DNA of 33,560 nucleotides, taken from NCBI GenBank assembly GCA_947589535.1, contig CANQAS010000008.1, positions 1 to 33,560 of the forward strand, given 5' to 3'. The first letter of the stretch is position 1; each line of letters starts with the position of its first letter. The translations under genes were made by a program, and so were the position numbers. Under the pieces are notes generated by a model. The model worked only from the letters and a program-made list of their open reading frames with translations, was not told the origin of the DNA and did no database searches. This stretch comes from an uncultured Bacilli bacterium. Its GTDB lineage: Bacteria > Bacillota_I > Bacilli_A > RF39 > UBA660. Below are positions 1 through 6,914 of the stretch, one piece after another.

Positions 1-160
1 AAAAACTAAATATAAACTAATATAGGTTAAATAAAAACTTATATGGACTATATTAATAAAAACATTAAAACCATATCAATCACAATTTAAAAAAAGGCAA
101 CAAATTCACAATGGAATATTAATCAAATGATGGATGTTTTCTAAAGAGTATGTTTTAAAT
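1..160. other. AT-rich intergenic stretch with repeat copy 1
   Basis: No convincing open reading frame is visible. The right half (about 88-164) resembles the gap at 17847-17925 on the other side of the T4SS block; see the repeat entries. Otherwise I see only A/T-rich sequence. It lies downstream of the minus-strand lipoprotein gene, so it cannot be that gene's promoter. Confidence 0.5.
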
Positions 161-164
161 TAAA
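88..164 (+). repeat. Imperfect dispersed direct repeat, copy 1
   Basis: The stretch aaattcacaatggaatatt here matches aaattcataacggaatatt in copy 2 with two differences. An A-run with a ggc/cgct step precedes it in both, and tatgtttta follows 28-29 nt later in both. My hand alignment of the 36-column core gives about 31 identities, and three of the differences are C/T exchanges. Both copies have the same orientation and they bracket the T4SS block. Low sequence complexity weakens the case. Confidence 0.4.
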
Positions 165-183
165 AAAAGAAACTTTCGTTTCT
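161..183 (-). terminator. Intrinsic terminator of the thioredoxin-like gene
   Basis: On the minus strand AGAAAC-gaaa-GTTTCT forms a 6-bp stem with a GAAA tetraloop, followed by a run of seven U. It overlaps the stop codon of the lipoprotein gene. Confidence 0.75.
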
Positions 184-601
184 ACTTAATATAACCGTTT
201 GTTTTAAAAATTTCTATTGTATTTTCCTCAGATGTTTCTCCAACAATCCTATTTAACGTTGTTTCTTCTTCTCCGTTTGTTATAAAAGCAATGGTTGGAG
301 TTCCACTAATGTTTATATATGTTTTAAATTCATTAAATTCATCTTCGCTAAGTTTACTATTATCTAAATGATATATTGTTATTTTGTAATTCTTTAATAC
401 CTTATTTAGCGTTGGTTTATAAGATAAGCAATGAGAGCATCCTTCATTACCTATATATATAGCGAATGACTCTTTATTAGCAATCATTTCTTTAAAATCA
501 TCTAAACTTATTTCTTTCATATACTTATTATCACTAGAACATCCTGTTAAGCATAATATAAAAACAAACATAATAATCAAAATTTTTAATATCTTTTTCA
601 T
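182..601 (-). CDS. Thioredoxin-fold lipoprotein
   Basis: The 139-aa product starts with a lipoprotein signal peptide whose lipobox LTGC places the lipidated Cys at residue 21. A thioredoxin-like domain follows, with a CxxC active site (GCSHC, Cys55 and Cys58) and a cis-proline loop (SGTPTI, about residue 102). It is probably a membrane-tethered thiol-disulfide protein outside the membrane, or an accessory protein resembling the bacteriocin-transport thioredoxins. The start is preceded by GGTGAT, a Shine-Dalgarno variant seen before several genes here. It is divergent from the T4SS block. Several T4SS-block proteins predicted to be extracytoplasmic contain multiple Cys, so help with disulfide formation is possible but is inference. 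Confidence 0.8.
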   Translation of the reverse strand: MKKILKILIIMFVFILCLTGCSSDNKYMKEISLDDFKEMIANKESFAIYIGNEGCSHCLSYKPTLNKVLKNYKITIYHLDNSKLSEDEFNEFKTYINISGTPTIAFITNGEEETTLNRIVGETSEENTIEIFKTNGYIK

Positions 602-651
602 ATAATCACCAATATGATTTTATCACTTATTTGATTATAATACAATTAAAT

Positions 652-680
652 TTGACAATAAATTATCATTTATATATATT
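652..680 (+). promoter_or_regulatory. Sigma-A type promoter of the first T4SS-block gene
   Basis: TTGACA (652-657), a 17-nt spacer and TATATT (675-680) form a near-consensus promoter. The expected transcript starts just before the AGTAGGAG ribosome binding site of the Cys-rich gene, giving a very short leader. Confidence 0.65.
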
Positions 681-701
681 TGTAAGTAGGAGTATTATGG
701 T

Positions 702-1217
702 ATGTATATAACTGATAAAGATAGAAAAAATAAATATAAAAGGCTAAAAAAATATAAAGACAAAGATATTTATATTGAAAGTGATGCAATAGGTGAATTA
801 GAAAGTATATTTATAAAGTCTTTTAATGAAAAAAACTTAAATAGAAGATATGAAATTATATATGATTATATGTGTGGATACTTAGATAAAATATCAAAAG
901 ATGCATGTGATTTTAAATGTGATAAATGTATTTCTAACAGATTAAAAAAATCAGTGCATAAGACTTTCGGCTGTTGTTATTTTAGAAAAGAAGGTTTGTG
1001 TAAATATCTTGTGGATAAAAAATGTACAAGACCAAATATAACATGTAAATTATTTATGTGTGATTATGTTGAAAAGAAAATATTAGGGTATAAGTCATTG
1101 CCTAAAAACTATGTACTTTTTGATTTCTTTTTTAATAGAAAACAAAAAGAATTATTAAGAAGAAGTTTTAAAGTAAAAAAAGAAGATTTGTTATTAAAAT
1201 TAGTTGATAATGCTTAA
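702..1217 (+). CDS. Cys-rich protein resembling the YkgJ (CxxCxxCC) zinc/iron-binding family
   Basis: The 171-aa product is basic at its N-terminus and holds ten cysteines between residues 58 and 120, including CDKC (73-76), GCC (90-92) and a GLCKYLVDKKC...RP..C...C run. That last pattern resembles the YkgJ/CxxCxxCC putative metal-chelating domain, whose function is unknown. No signal peptide is visible, so it is probably cytoplasmic. AGTAGGAG about 10 nt upstream supports the ATG at 702; an earlier ATG at 697 hits a stop after four codons. It is the first gene after the promoter and may be co-transcribed with the next gene. The family assignment is by pattern only. Confidence 0.6.
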   Translation: MYITDKDRKNKYKRLKKYKDKDIYIESDAIGELESIFIKSFNEKNLNRRYEIIYDYMCGYLDKISKDACDFKCDKCISNRLKKSVHKTFGCCYFRKEGLCKYLVDKKCTRPNITCKLFMCDYVEKKILGYKSLPKNYVLFDFFFNRKQKELLRRSFKVKKEDLLLKLVDNA

Positions 1218-1254
1218 AAAAATGTTTATAATTATTTTAGTAGGAGAAAAAAAT

Positions 1255-2349
1255 ATGAAAAATATAATGGATTTTATAAAAGACAAGATATATTATATAT
1301 TCGCAGGAACAATAATATTAATAGTTTTATTAGTAATAATAAGTTCGTGTTCTAATAGTATAGGTAGAAACTATAATAATATTGAAAAAAAGATGATAGA
1401 AGCTGCTAGAAGCTATTATACAGCAAGGCAAGATAAACTTCCAAAAGAAGATGGTAGTTCAGTTAAAGTAACAATTGGTACATTAATAGATGCAGAACTA
1501 ATAAAAGAGATAAAAGATCCAAACAATAAAGAACAAACCTGTGATGGATTTGTTCAAGTTAAGTTAGTAGAAAATGATTATGCTTTTATACCATTCTTAA
1601 CCTGTAAGGGTAATTACGAACCTAAATACTTAACAGATGTAATAAAAGAATCAAAACAAGACGAATATGGTAATGGTGTTTATGAAATGAATGGTGAATA
1701 CGTTTACCGTGGAGATGACGTTAATAATTATGTTACTTTTAACAATCAAACTTGGCGAATAATAAAAGTTGATACTGATAATACAATAGAACTTATATAT
1801 TATCAAGATAGAAATAATAAGATGTACCAATGGGATACTGATTATAATTCAGAAATAGAAAGATATTATGGTGTAACAACTGATTATTTGCATAGTGATA
1901 TAAGAAAATCGTTGGTAGAATTTTACGATACTAATTTTACTAATGAATCAAAGGCTCATATAGTTGCTAAAAATATATGTATAGGTAAAAAAGCAATTGA
2001 TGCTAAAGAAAGTGCAGAGGAAGAATGCTCAGTTGTTAAAGAAAAAGAAAAAATAGGATTACTTAGAGTGTCTGATTATCCAAAGGCTAGTTTAGATTCT
2101 GGATGTATAAGTTATGATTCCGCAGAATGTAGTAATAGAAATTACTTTACTAATAGTTCTATAAATACTTGGACTTTAACAACGGTTTCTGATAATACTT
2201 ATGAAGCATATACTTTATATACTGGTGGTATTATGAAAAAAAGAGCTTCTAAATCAAATAGAATTAATCCAGTTATATACTTAGATAGTGATGTTATAAT
2301 TATAAGTGGAGATGGAACAGTAGATAATCCATATATAATAAAATATTGA
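1255..2349 (+). CDS. Membrane-anchored surface protein, pilin-like or DUF6273-like C-terminus
   Basis: I move the start from 1204 to the ATG at 1255, which follows TAGGAG at good spacing; the upstream part overlaps the previous gene. The 364-aa product has one N-terminal hydrophobic segment (about 14-31) ending in IISSC, which could be a membrane anchor or a lipobox. Residues about 40-110 (EAARSYYTA..., then CDGFVQV...FLTCKGNY) recall a pseudopilin-like helix and sheet. The C-terminal end (RINPVIYLDSDVII..GDGTVDNPYII) matches a motif common at the end of Firmicutes surface proteins of the DUF6273 type. The extracytoplasmic part has several Cys. It is probably a cell-surface component or adhesin encoded with the T4SS; no enzymatic function is seen. 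Confidence 0.55.
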   Translation: MKNIMDFIKDKIYYIFAGTIILIVLLVIISSCSNSIGRNYNNIEKKMIEAARSYYTARQDKLPKEDGSSVKVTIGTLIDAELIKEIKDPNNKEQTCDGFVQVKLVENDYAFIPFLTCKGNYEPKYLTDVIKESKQDEYGNGVYEMNGEYVYRGDDVNNYVTFNNQTWRIIKVDTDNTIELIYYQDRNNKMYQWDTDYNSEIERYYGVTTDYLHSDIRKSLVEFYDTNFTNESKAHIVAKNICIGKKAIDAKESAEEECSVVKEKEKIGLLRVSDYPKASLDSGCISYDSAECSNRNYFTNSSINTWTLTTVSDNTYEAYTLYTGGIMKKRASKSNRINPVIYLDSDVIIISGDGTVDNPYIIKY

Positions 2350-2374
2350 CAATTGTATAAAAAAAGTATAGAAT
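2346..2374 (+). promoter_or_regulatory. Strong promoter of the VirB2-like gene
   Basis: TTGACA (2346-2351) overlaps the TGA stop of the preceding gene. A 17-nt spacer and TAGAAT (2369-2374) follow. With the AGGAGG ribosome binding site and the terminator right after the gene, this makes the VirB2-like gene a separate, probably highly expressed unit, as expected for a major subunit. Confidence 0.75.
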
Positions 2375-2399
2375 TGAAATATATAATGAGGAGGTTATT

Positions 2400-2795
2400 A
2401 TGAGTAAAGTAACTATGTGGCTATTAGCTGGAGCCGCAAAAGGAACAACAGCAGCTGGAGGAAAAGCAAATGTAGTATCACTTGGTGCGGACTGTCCAGA
2501 TGAAATGCAAGCTATAGTAAATATTTTTAAATTTGCTTTAACAGCAATTCAATGGTTAGTTCCAATCTTGTTAATTTTATGGGGAACTATAGATTTAGTA
2601 AAAGCAGTAGTTGCAGGTAAAGAAGAAGATATTAAGAAAAACCAAAAAGCTTTAATAAAAAGAGTTATTTCTGCTGTTATAGTTTTCTTGTTACCACTTG
2701 CAGTAAGCATCTTAATGGGATTAATTGGAACTGAAGGATGGAAGACATGCTGGGATGGAGCAGAAGCTAAAATAGATTTAAATGATTTAAATTAG
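2400..2795 (+). CDS. VirB2/TrbC-like small membrane subunit
   Basis: The 131-aa product has two membrane helices (about 43-70 and 88-110) separated by a short charged loop (KEEDIKKNQKALIKR). This is the VirB2/TrbC-type pilin layout common in Gram-positive conjugation loci. The N-terminal 40 residues are Ala/Gly-rich without an obvious signal peptidase site, and two Cys flank the helices. It starts after a consensus AGGAGG. The helix-loop-helix matches the C-terminal half of the next gene's product (TIDLVKAVVA... against TIDFVGAMLA...), so the two are paralogous. It has its own promoter and terminator, consistent with a need for many copies. Confidence 0.7.
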   Translation: MSKVTMWLLAGAAKGTTAAGGKANVVSLGADCPDEMQAIVNIFKFALTAIQWLVPILLILWGTIDLVKAVVAGKEEDIKKNQKALIKRVISAVIVFLLPLAVSILMGLIGTEGWKTCWDGAEAKIDLNDLN

Positions 2796-2810
2796 ATAGC
2801 TAATATAAAA

Positions 2811-2847
2811 TCTTTTTAAGGTAATTTCCTTTAAAAGGTTTTTTTTT
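2811..2847 (+). terminator. Intrinsic terminator after the VirB2-like gene
   Basis: CTTTTTAAGG, a taattt loop and CCTTTAAAAGG pair with one T-T mismatch, followed by nine T. Confidence 0.8.
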
Positions 2848-2874
2848 GATTAAAAAGATGTTATTATATATTAT
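2846..2874 (+). promoter_or_regulatory. Probable promoter of the main T4SS operon
   Basis: TTGATT (2846-2851), 17 nt and TATTAT (2869-2874) lie directly downstream of the preceding terminator and about 30 nt upstream of the next start codon. The same TTGATT-17-TATTAT arrangement precedes the tRNA-Met gene. The local AT-richness lowers certainty. Confidence 0.5.
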
Positions 2875-2902
2875 GTATAAATATATGGTAGAAGGTGTAA
2901 AC

Positions 2903-3685
2903 ATGAAAAAAAATATATTTACTTTATTATTAACTTTTATAATGATGTTTATTCCAGTTTTGGGTGTTAATGCTGATGATTCATTTGATGCTGGAGAATG
3001 TATTAAAGATTTTGGTTCAATAAAGTTAAAAGAAACTGGTAGCAATAATGATGCAGGTGGGAAAGTAGTATTTAAAAATAAGAAAAATAATAGTACTTGG
3101 AGTACAAAAACAGTTACGTTTGATGCAAAAGTAGAATCTACTACCGGACATAAAATTAAAACTATTGGTTATAGTATTAAATCAAAAGATGGATATTCTT
3201 GTACAGGGGTTGTTAAAGGTACTAGTATAGAAAACAATACAGGTCATGTTACGGTAAGTGTCACTATAGATAAAGGATACGTAAGTAAGATGGCATTTTG
3301 GGGAAAAAGCGTTAACAGAAATAATCCTTCAAAAGGGGATATGACAGAGTCAAATATTATAAATGTAAAAAGGGAAATGACTGAAGATGAATTAAAAGAA
3401 ATTGATGAGGAACTTGATATTACTACTGGTGAAACTCTTCAGTGTGATACATTAGATGATTTATTAGGTAAGTATTGGACTTGGGTTATGATTTTAATGC
3501 CTGTATTAACTTTACTACTTATGACTATAGATTTTGTTGGCGCAATGTTAGCAAGCGATTCAGACGCATTAAAAAAGGCAGGAAGCAAAGCATTTAAAAG
3601 AACTATTGCACTGGTAATATTACTATTATTACCTGTTATAATAAATTTACTATTTAAAATATTTAGTATAGAAACTTGTTTCTAG
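2903..3685 (+). CDS. Secreted-domain plus VirB2-like fusion protein
   Basis: The start is the ATG at 2903 after GAAGGTG, because it opens a clean signal peptide (cut after VNA, about residue 24) that the longer track ORF would bury. The mature 236 residues have an extracytoplasmic part (about 25-185, beta-rich in appearance, with Cys pairs). Two C-terminal membrane helices with a charged loop (about 192-257) then match the preceding VirB2-like protein, including a terminal Cys. It looks like a pilus or channel subunit carrying an exposed domain, perhaps at the tip or base. It heads the operon running to 10085, and the next gene follows after 9 nt. Confidence 0.6.
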   Translation: MKKNIFTLLLTFIMMFIPVLGVNADDSFDAGECIKDFGSIKLKETGSNNDAGGKVVFKNKKNNSTWSTKTVTFDAKVESTTGHKIKTIGYSIKSKDGYSCTGVVKGTSIENNTGHVTVSVTIDKGYVSKMAFWGKSVNRNNPSKGDMTESNIINVKREMTEDELKEIDEELDITTGETLQCDTLDDLLGKYWTWVMILMPVLTLLLMTIDFVGAMLASDSDALKKAGSKAFKRTIALVILLLLPVIINLLFKIFSIETCF

Positions 3686-3694
3686 GAGGTTATT

Positions 3695-4780
3695 ATGAGT
3701 ACACTAATGGGTTGGCTAACAATTCCAAGAACTTTATTTTTATGGCTCGATACGATTGTATTTGCACTTATTGATGATGTATATGATTTATTTCAAATTT
3801 TTGCAAAAAACCAGATATTTAGTGATGATGCAGTTAGTGCTTTAATGAATAATATTTACGTTTTGGTAAGTTTGGTTGCGTTTTTTAGACTTGCTATGTT
3901 ACTTGTTAATGCAATAATAGACCCTGAAAAATTATTCGCTAAAAAAGAGGGCTTGGGAAATATATTTGGAAGAACTCTTATTATGCTTGTGTTATTAGTT
4001 ACTTCTCCTATAATATTTAATGCATTGGCAGAAATACAAGGTAAGATAGTAGATAACAATGTTATACCTAGGGTTATAATAGGTTCGAATGGATCTAATA
4101 ATATTGAAACAAAGAAAAACAGTAATTATTTTTCAAATGCAGGTAAAACAATGCAAAAAATTGTTATAACTACATTAATAAAACCAGAAGATGAATTCTT
4201 TATAGATGGTGAAGAAGGTGTTACAAACTATTTAAATGATAAGGCTATTGCAGATGATTCCAAACAAGGGCCAAAGGAATTAGTTGATCAAGGATACGTT
4301 GATACTAGTATATGTAAGAAAACATGTCAAAAAGCAATGGCACAATACCATCAAATGATTTCTCAAACATCTAAAGGTGGTTTTAAATTAAGAAGATTAC
4401 TTGGATATATTGGTGGATCTGCAGAGGTTCCACAAGAAGGCTCTAATGGTGATTCAGAAGATTTATATTATTATGAATACTATGCACTTATAACGACGAT
4501 AACAGGTGGATTTTTAACTTATGTTATGTTAAGTTGGAGTATTGATATTGCAGTTCGTTCAGTAGAACTTGCAGTATTACGTCTTATAAGCCCATTATTT
4601 ATTGCAACAATAGTTGATCCGAAATCAACTGCAAGTGGAGGATACTTTAATAACTGGCTTAAAAGGTATGGCAAGACATACGCAGATTTATTCTTAAAAT
4701 TAGCAATTATATCTTTAGCAATACTAATGATTTCATTAATACAAGATGCTGATATATGGAATACAGTAACAGGAGGTTAG
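3695..4780 (+). CDS. VirB6/TrbL-like T4SS channel protein, membrane half
   Basis: The 361-aa polytopic protein has helices at about 13-37, 50-75, 91-111, 263-308 (likely two) and 333-352, with a long hydrophilic loop (about 112-260) containing two close Cys (ICKKTC). The layout fits the VirB6/TrbL-like channel proteins of Gram-positive conjugative elements. It starts after AGGAGG. Its last codons (ACAGGAGGT) encode the ribosome binding site of the next gene, which suggests translational coupling. The next protein begins with a short hydrophobic stretch that looks like the missing continuation of this one, so the family's membrane and cytoplasmic parts are here made as two polypeptides. Confidence 0.7.
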   Translation: MSTLMGWLTIPRTLFLWLDTIVFALIDDVYDLFQIFAKNQIFSDDAVSALMNNIYVLVSLVAFFRLAMLLVNAIIDPEKLFAKKEGLGNIFGRTLIMLVLLVTSPIIFNALAEIQGKIVDNNVIPRVIIGSNGSNNIETKKNSNYFSNAGKTMQKIVITTLIKPEDEFFIDGEEGVTNYLNDKAIADDSKQGPKELVDQGYVDTSICKKTCQKAMAQYHQMISQTSKGGFKLRRLLGYIGGSAEVPQEGSNGDSEDLYYYEYYALITTITGGFLTYVMLSWSIDIAVRSVELAVLRLISPLFIATIVDPKSTASGGYFNNWLKRYGKTYADLFLKLAIISLAILMISLIQDADIWNTVTGG

Positions 4781-4784
4781 GATT

Positions 4785-6044
4785 ATGACTAGATTAATTA
4801 GAATATTTCTATTATATGCAATATTAATATTTGCAAAAAAAGCACCTAAGATGATCACTGATCTTCTTAATATTAAGAGCGAGGGTATAGGTCTTAAAGG
4901 ATTAAATATTAAAAATAAGATGGGTGAAGCTGCCATTGTTGGTGGTGCTGTTAAAAAAGGAATGTCTGTAGTTCATGGTAAAGTAAGACAAGGGGCTGTT
5001 GGGTTTGCTTCTGGTTATTTAAATGGTAAGGGAAACCCATTAAAAAAAGATGGTATTAAAAGTAGATTAAAGAGTGCAGGAAAAGGTTTAGCTACAGGTT
5101 TTGCAAACGGTGGAGCTGCTGCTGCTGAAAATCTAAAGAATGGTAGAGATGGACTTGAAGGTTTAGCTAAAAGCATTTGGACTAATACAAAAGAGGCCAC
5201 TAGAGGAAAAGAACCTACTTTTTTAGAAAGAATTGGAGCAAAATTTGATTCTTTAACTGCCAACATAGGCTCATTAGGTTTTTCTGGTCTTGATCAAGCT
5301 CGTGCTGGTGAAATGAAAGAAATGCAAAATAATCTAGGAAAAAAAGTTGGTAAGGAAGAAGCAATTAAGATTGTTTCAATGCTAAATCACAAACATAATG
5401 TAAATGGAAGAATTGATTTTCATAACGATGAAGAATTTGAAAGATATAAAAAAGATTTGAAGGCTATTACAGAGGCATATTCCGCTGATAAAATGTATGA
5501 TATCTTATTTGACATGAGTAGTGTTACAGACCCTTCTGGAGCTTTAATTGGTAATGCTGGAGGATTAGCAGCTATGGATGCTTATGCTTCTAGAGATCGA
5601 TTGAGTTTTGCTACGAATGCTATGGATTATATAGATGTTGATGAAATAGACAAGAAAGGGTCTAGTTTATTGTTTAGAAAAGATCTTTTAGTAGAAAGAG
5701 GAAAAGCTTTAGATAAAATTAATACTGAATGGCAGAGTTATTTGGAAATGCAACAGGCAGATCCAAATAATACGGTAAAATTACAAGAGCGATTAGTTAA
5801 AGTTCAAAAAGCTATTAAATCCGCTGATGATTCAGGCGTATTTAATGAAAAGTATGGTGTTGATGCTTTAAATTTATCATTGGATGTTACTACAGATCCT
5901 ACAACTGGGGCAACTACTTATGGAGTAGGTAATTTAGGTGATATTGGTGGATATATATTAACTAATAATAAAAAGATTAAAGGTGTTGAAAACGATATAG
6001 CAAGAATGCAAACAGTAGAACCTAAAAAGTCTGATGATAAATAA
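4785..6044 (+). CDS. Cytoplasmic half of a split VirB6/TrbL-like protein (probable)
   Basis: The 419-aa product starts with a short hydrophobic segment (about 4-17) followed by FAKKAPKMITDLLNI. To my recollection that motif sits where the membrane part of Gram-positive TrbL-like proteins passes into the cytoplasmic tail. The rest is soluble, Gly/Ala/Lys-rich at about 40-150, with a helical region at 150-345 containing AYSADKMYDILFDM. It begins 4 nt after the upstream stop, in another frame, with its own AGGAGG at 8-nt spacing. I see no catalytic motif. The alternative is an unrelated T4SS cytoplasmic factor; the continuation hypothesis rests on the junction motif and gene order. Confidence 0.5.
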   Translation: MTRLIRIFLLYAILIFAKKAPKMITDLLNIKSEGIGLKGLNIKNKMGEAAIVGGAVKKGMSVVHGKVRQGAVGFASGYLNGKGNPLKKDGIKSRLKSAGKGLATGFANGGAAAAENLKNGRDGLEGLAKSIWTNTKEATRGKEPTFLERIGAKFDSLTANIGSLGFSGLDQARAGEMKEMQNNLGKKVGKEEAIKIVSMLNHKHNVNGRIDFHNDEEFERYKKDLKAITEAYSADKMYDILFDMSSVTDPSGALIGNAGGLAAMDAYASRDRLSFATNAMDYIDVDEIDKKGSSLLFRKDLLVERGKALDKINTEWQSYLEMQQADPNNTVKLQERLVKVQKAIKSADDSGVFNEKYGVDALNLSLDVTTDPTTGATTYGVGNLGDIGGYILTNNKKIKGVENDIARMQTVEPKKSDDK

Positions 6045-6061
6045 TGGAAAGGGGAATATAG

Positions 6062-6379
6062 ATGGAAGGAAATTATTTGATACCTGCGAACTCTAAGAGA
6101 GCGCAACTAATATTTAATATATTTAGGCCGGTGGATTTAACTATTGCTTCTGTTGGAGCGGCTATAACGATTATATTATTTATTATAGTTCAGCCACAAA
6201 CTCTATTATGGGCAATAGTTGTATTGCTACCGATACTAATATGTGCATTTTTGGTAATACCAGTACCAAATTATCACAATATGCTGTGTGTACTTCAAAA
6301 TATATATAAGTATTACTTTGAAGAAAGACAACAGTTTAAATGGAAGGGATGGTGTGTGAAAGATGAGTTCAAAGACTAA
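6062..6379 (+). CDS. PrgI/VirB3-like T4SS membrane protein
   Basis: The 105-aa protein has two adjacent membrane helices (about 26-48 and 49-68) and a basic, aromatic C-terminal tail (NIYKYYFEERQQFKWKGW) typical of PrgI-type VirB3 equivalents, which accompany VirB4 in Gram-positive conjugation systems. It follows GGAAAGGGG and overlaps the next gene by 17 nt, directly before the VirB4 pair as expected. Confidence 0.75.
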   Translation: MEGNYLIPANSKRAQLIFNIFRPVDLTIASVGAAITIILFIIVQPQTLLWAIVVLLPILICAFLVIPVPNYHNMLCVLQNIYKYYFEERQQFKWKGWCVKDEFKD

Positions 6380-6914
6380 AAATACTAGCGCTAGTACTGA
6401 AAGTTTTATTCCTATTAAGACTATTATTAATAATATGATAGAGCTTGATGATGGAAATAAGGTTGCTGGAGTTAAGGTTTTTCCAAAGAATATATTTATT
6501 CTTGAAGAGTATGAACAGTTTAATGTAATTGATAATTTAAAGAATTTATATAATACTTTAGATTTTGAATTTTGGCTAGTTGTTACTGATAGACCTGTTG
6601 ATATAGCTGTTTATATAGCACAGCTTCAGTCACAGTTTAATAGTACTCAAAGTTCTTTAGCTAGAAAGTTAATCAGCCAAGATTTGCAAAAGGCAAGACA
6701 GTTTATTAATAATGATGTAACTGATGTTGAATTTTATATTTTATTTAAAGAAAAGGATGTTTCACTACTCCAAAAGAGAGTTAGACTTGTAATTAATGGT
6801 TTAGCTCAATCTGGTTTAGCATCTGCTCAGGCTAATAATGATGATTTAAGAATGCTTCTTGAAAGTTTCTTAAATGGTGGCCAAAATACTGAATTTGGGA
6901 CGGTGTTATCATGA
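6363..6914 (+). CDS. N-terminal domain of a split VirB4 (TraC-like)
   Basis: The 183-aa protein resembles the non-ATPase N-terminal domain of VirB4/TraE proteins: an IPI-type opening, a beta-rich start (GVKVFPKNIFIL) and a helical region with many Gln and Asn. In most Gram-positive systems this domain is fused to the ATPase. Here it ends at TGA overlapping the next start (ATGA), in a different frame. The start at 6363 lies within the previous gene, preceded by GGAAGGGATGG. The two proteins probably assemble together at the membrane base of the T4SS. Confidence 0.65.
   Translation: MSSKTKNTSASTESFIPIKTIINNMIELDDGNKVAGVKVFPKNIFILEEYEQFNVIDNLKNLYNTLDFEFWLVVTDRPVDIAVYIAQLQSQFNSTQSSLARKLISQDLQKARQFINNDVTDVEFYILFKEKDVSLLQKRVRLVINGLAQSGLASAQANNDDLRMLLESFLNGGQNTEFGTVLS

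Noticed and set aside
3856-4059. Minus-strand ORF inside the VirB6-like gene
   Set aside because: Shadow of a well-supported gene, with no ribosome binding site or recognisable protein. The same holds for 2800-3045, 4736-4936, 5015-5266, 5918-6106, 10309-10563, 10930-11190, 11344-11565, 12883-13179, 14043-14396, 16474-16710, 19651-19839, 23394-23639, 24125-24448 and 28753-29001.
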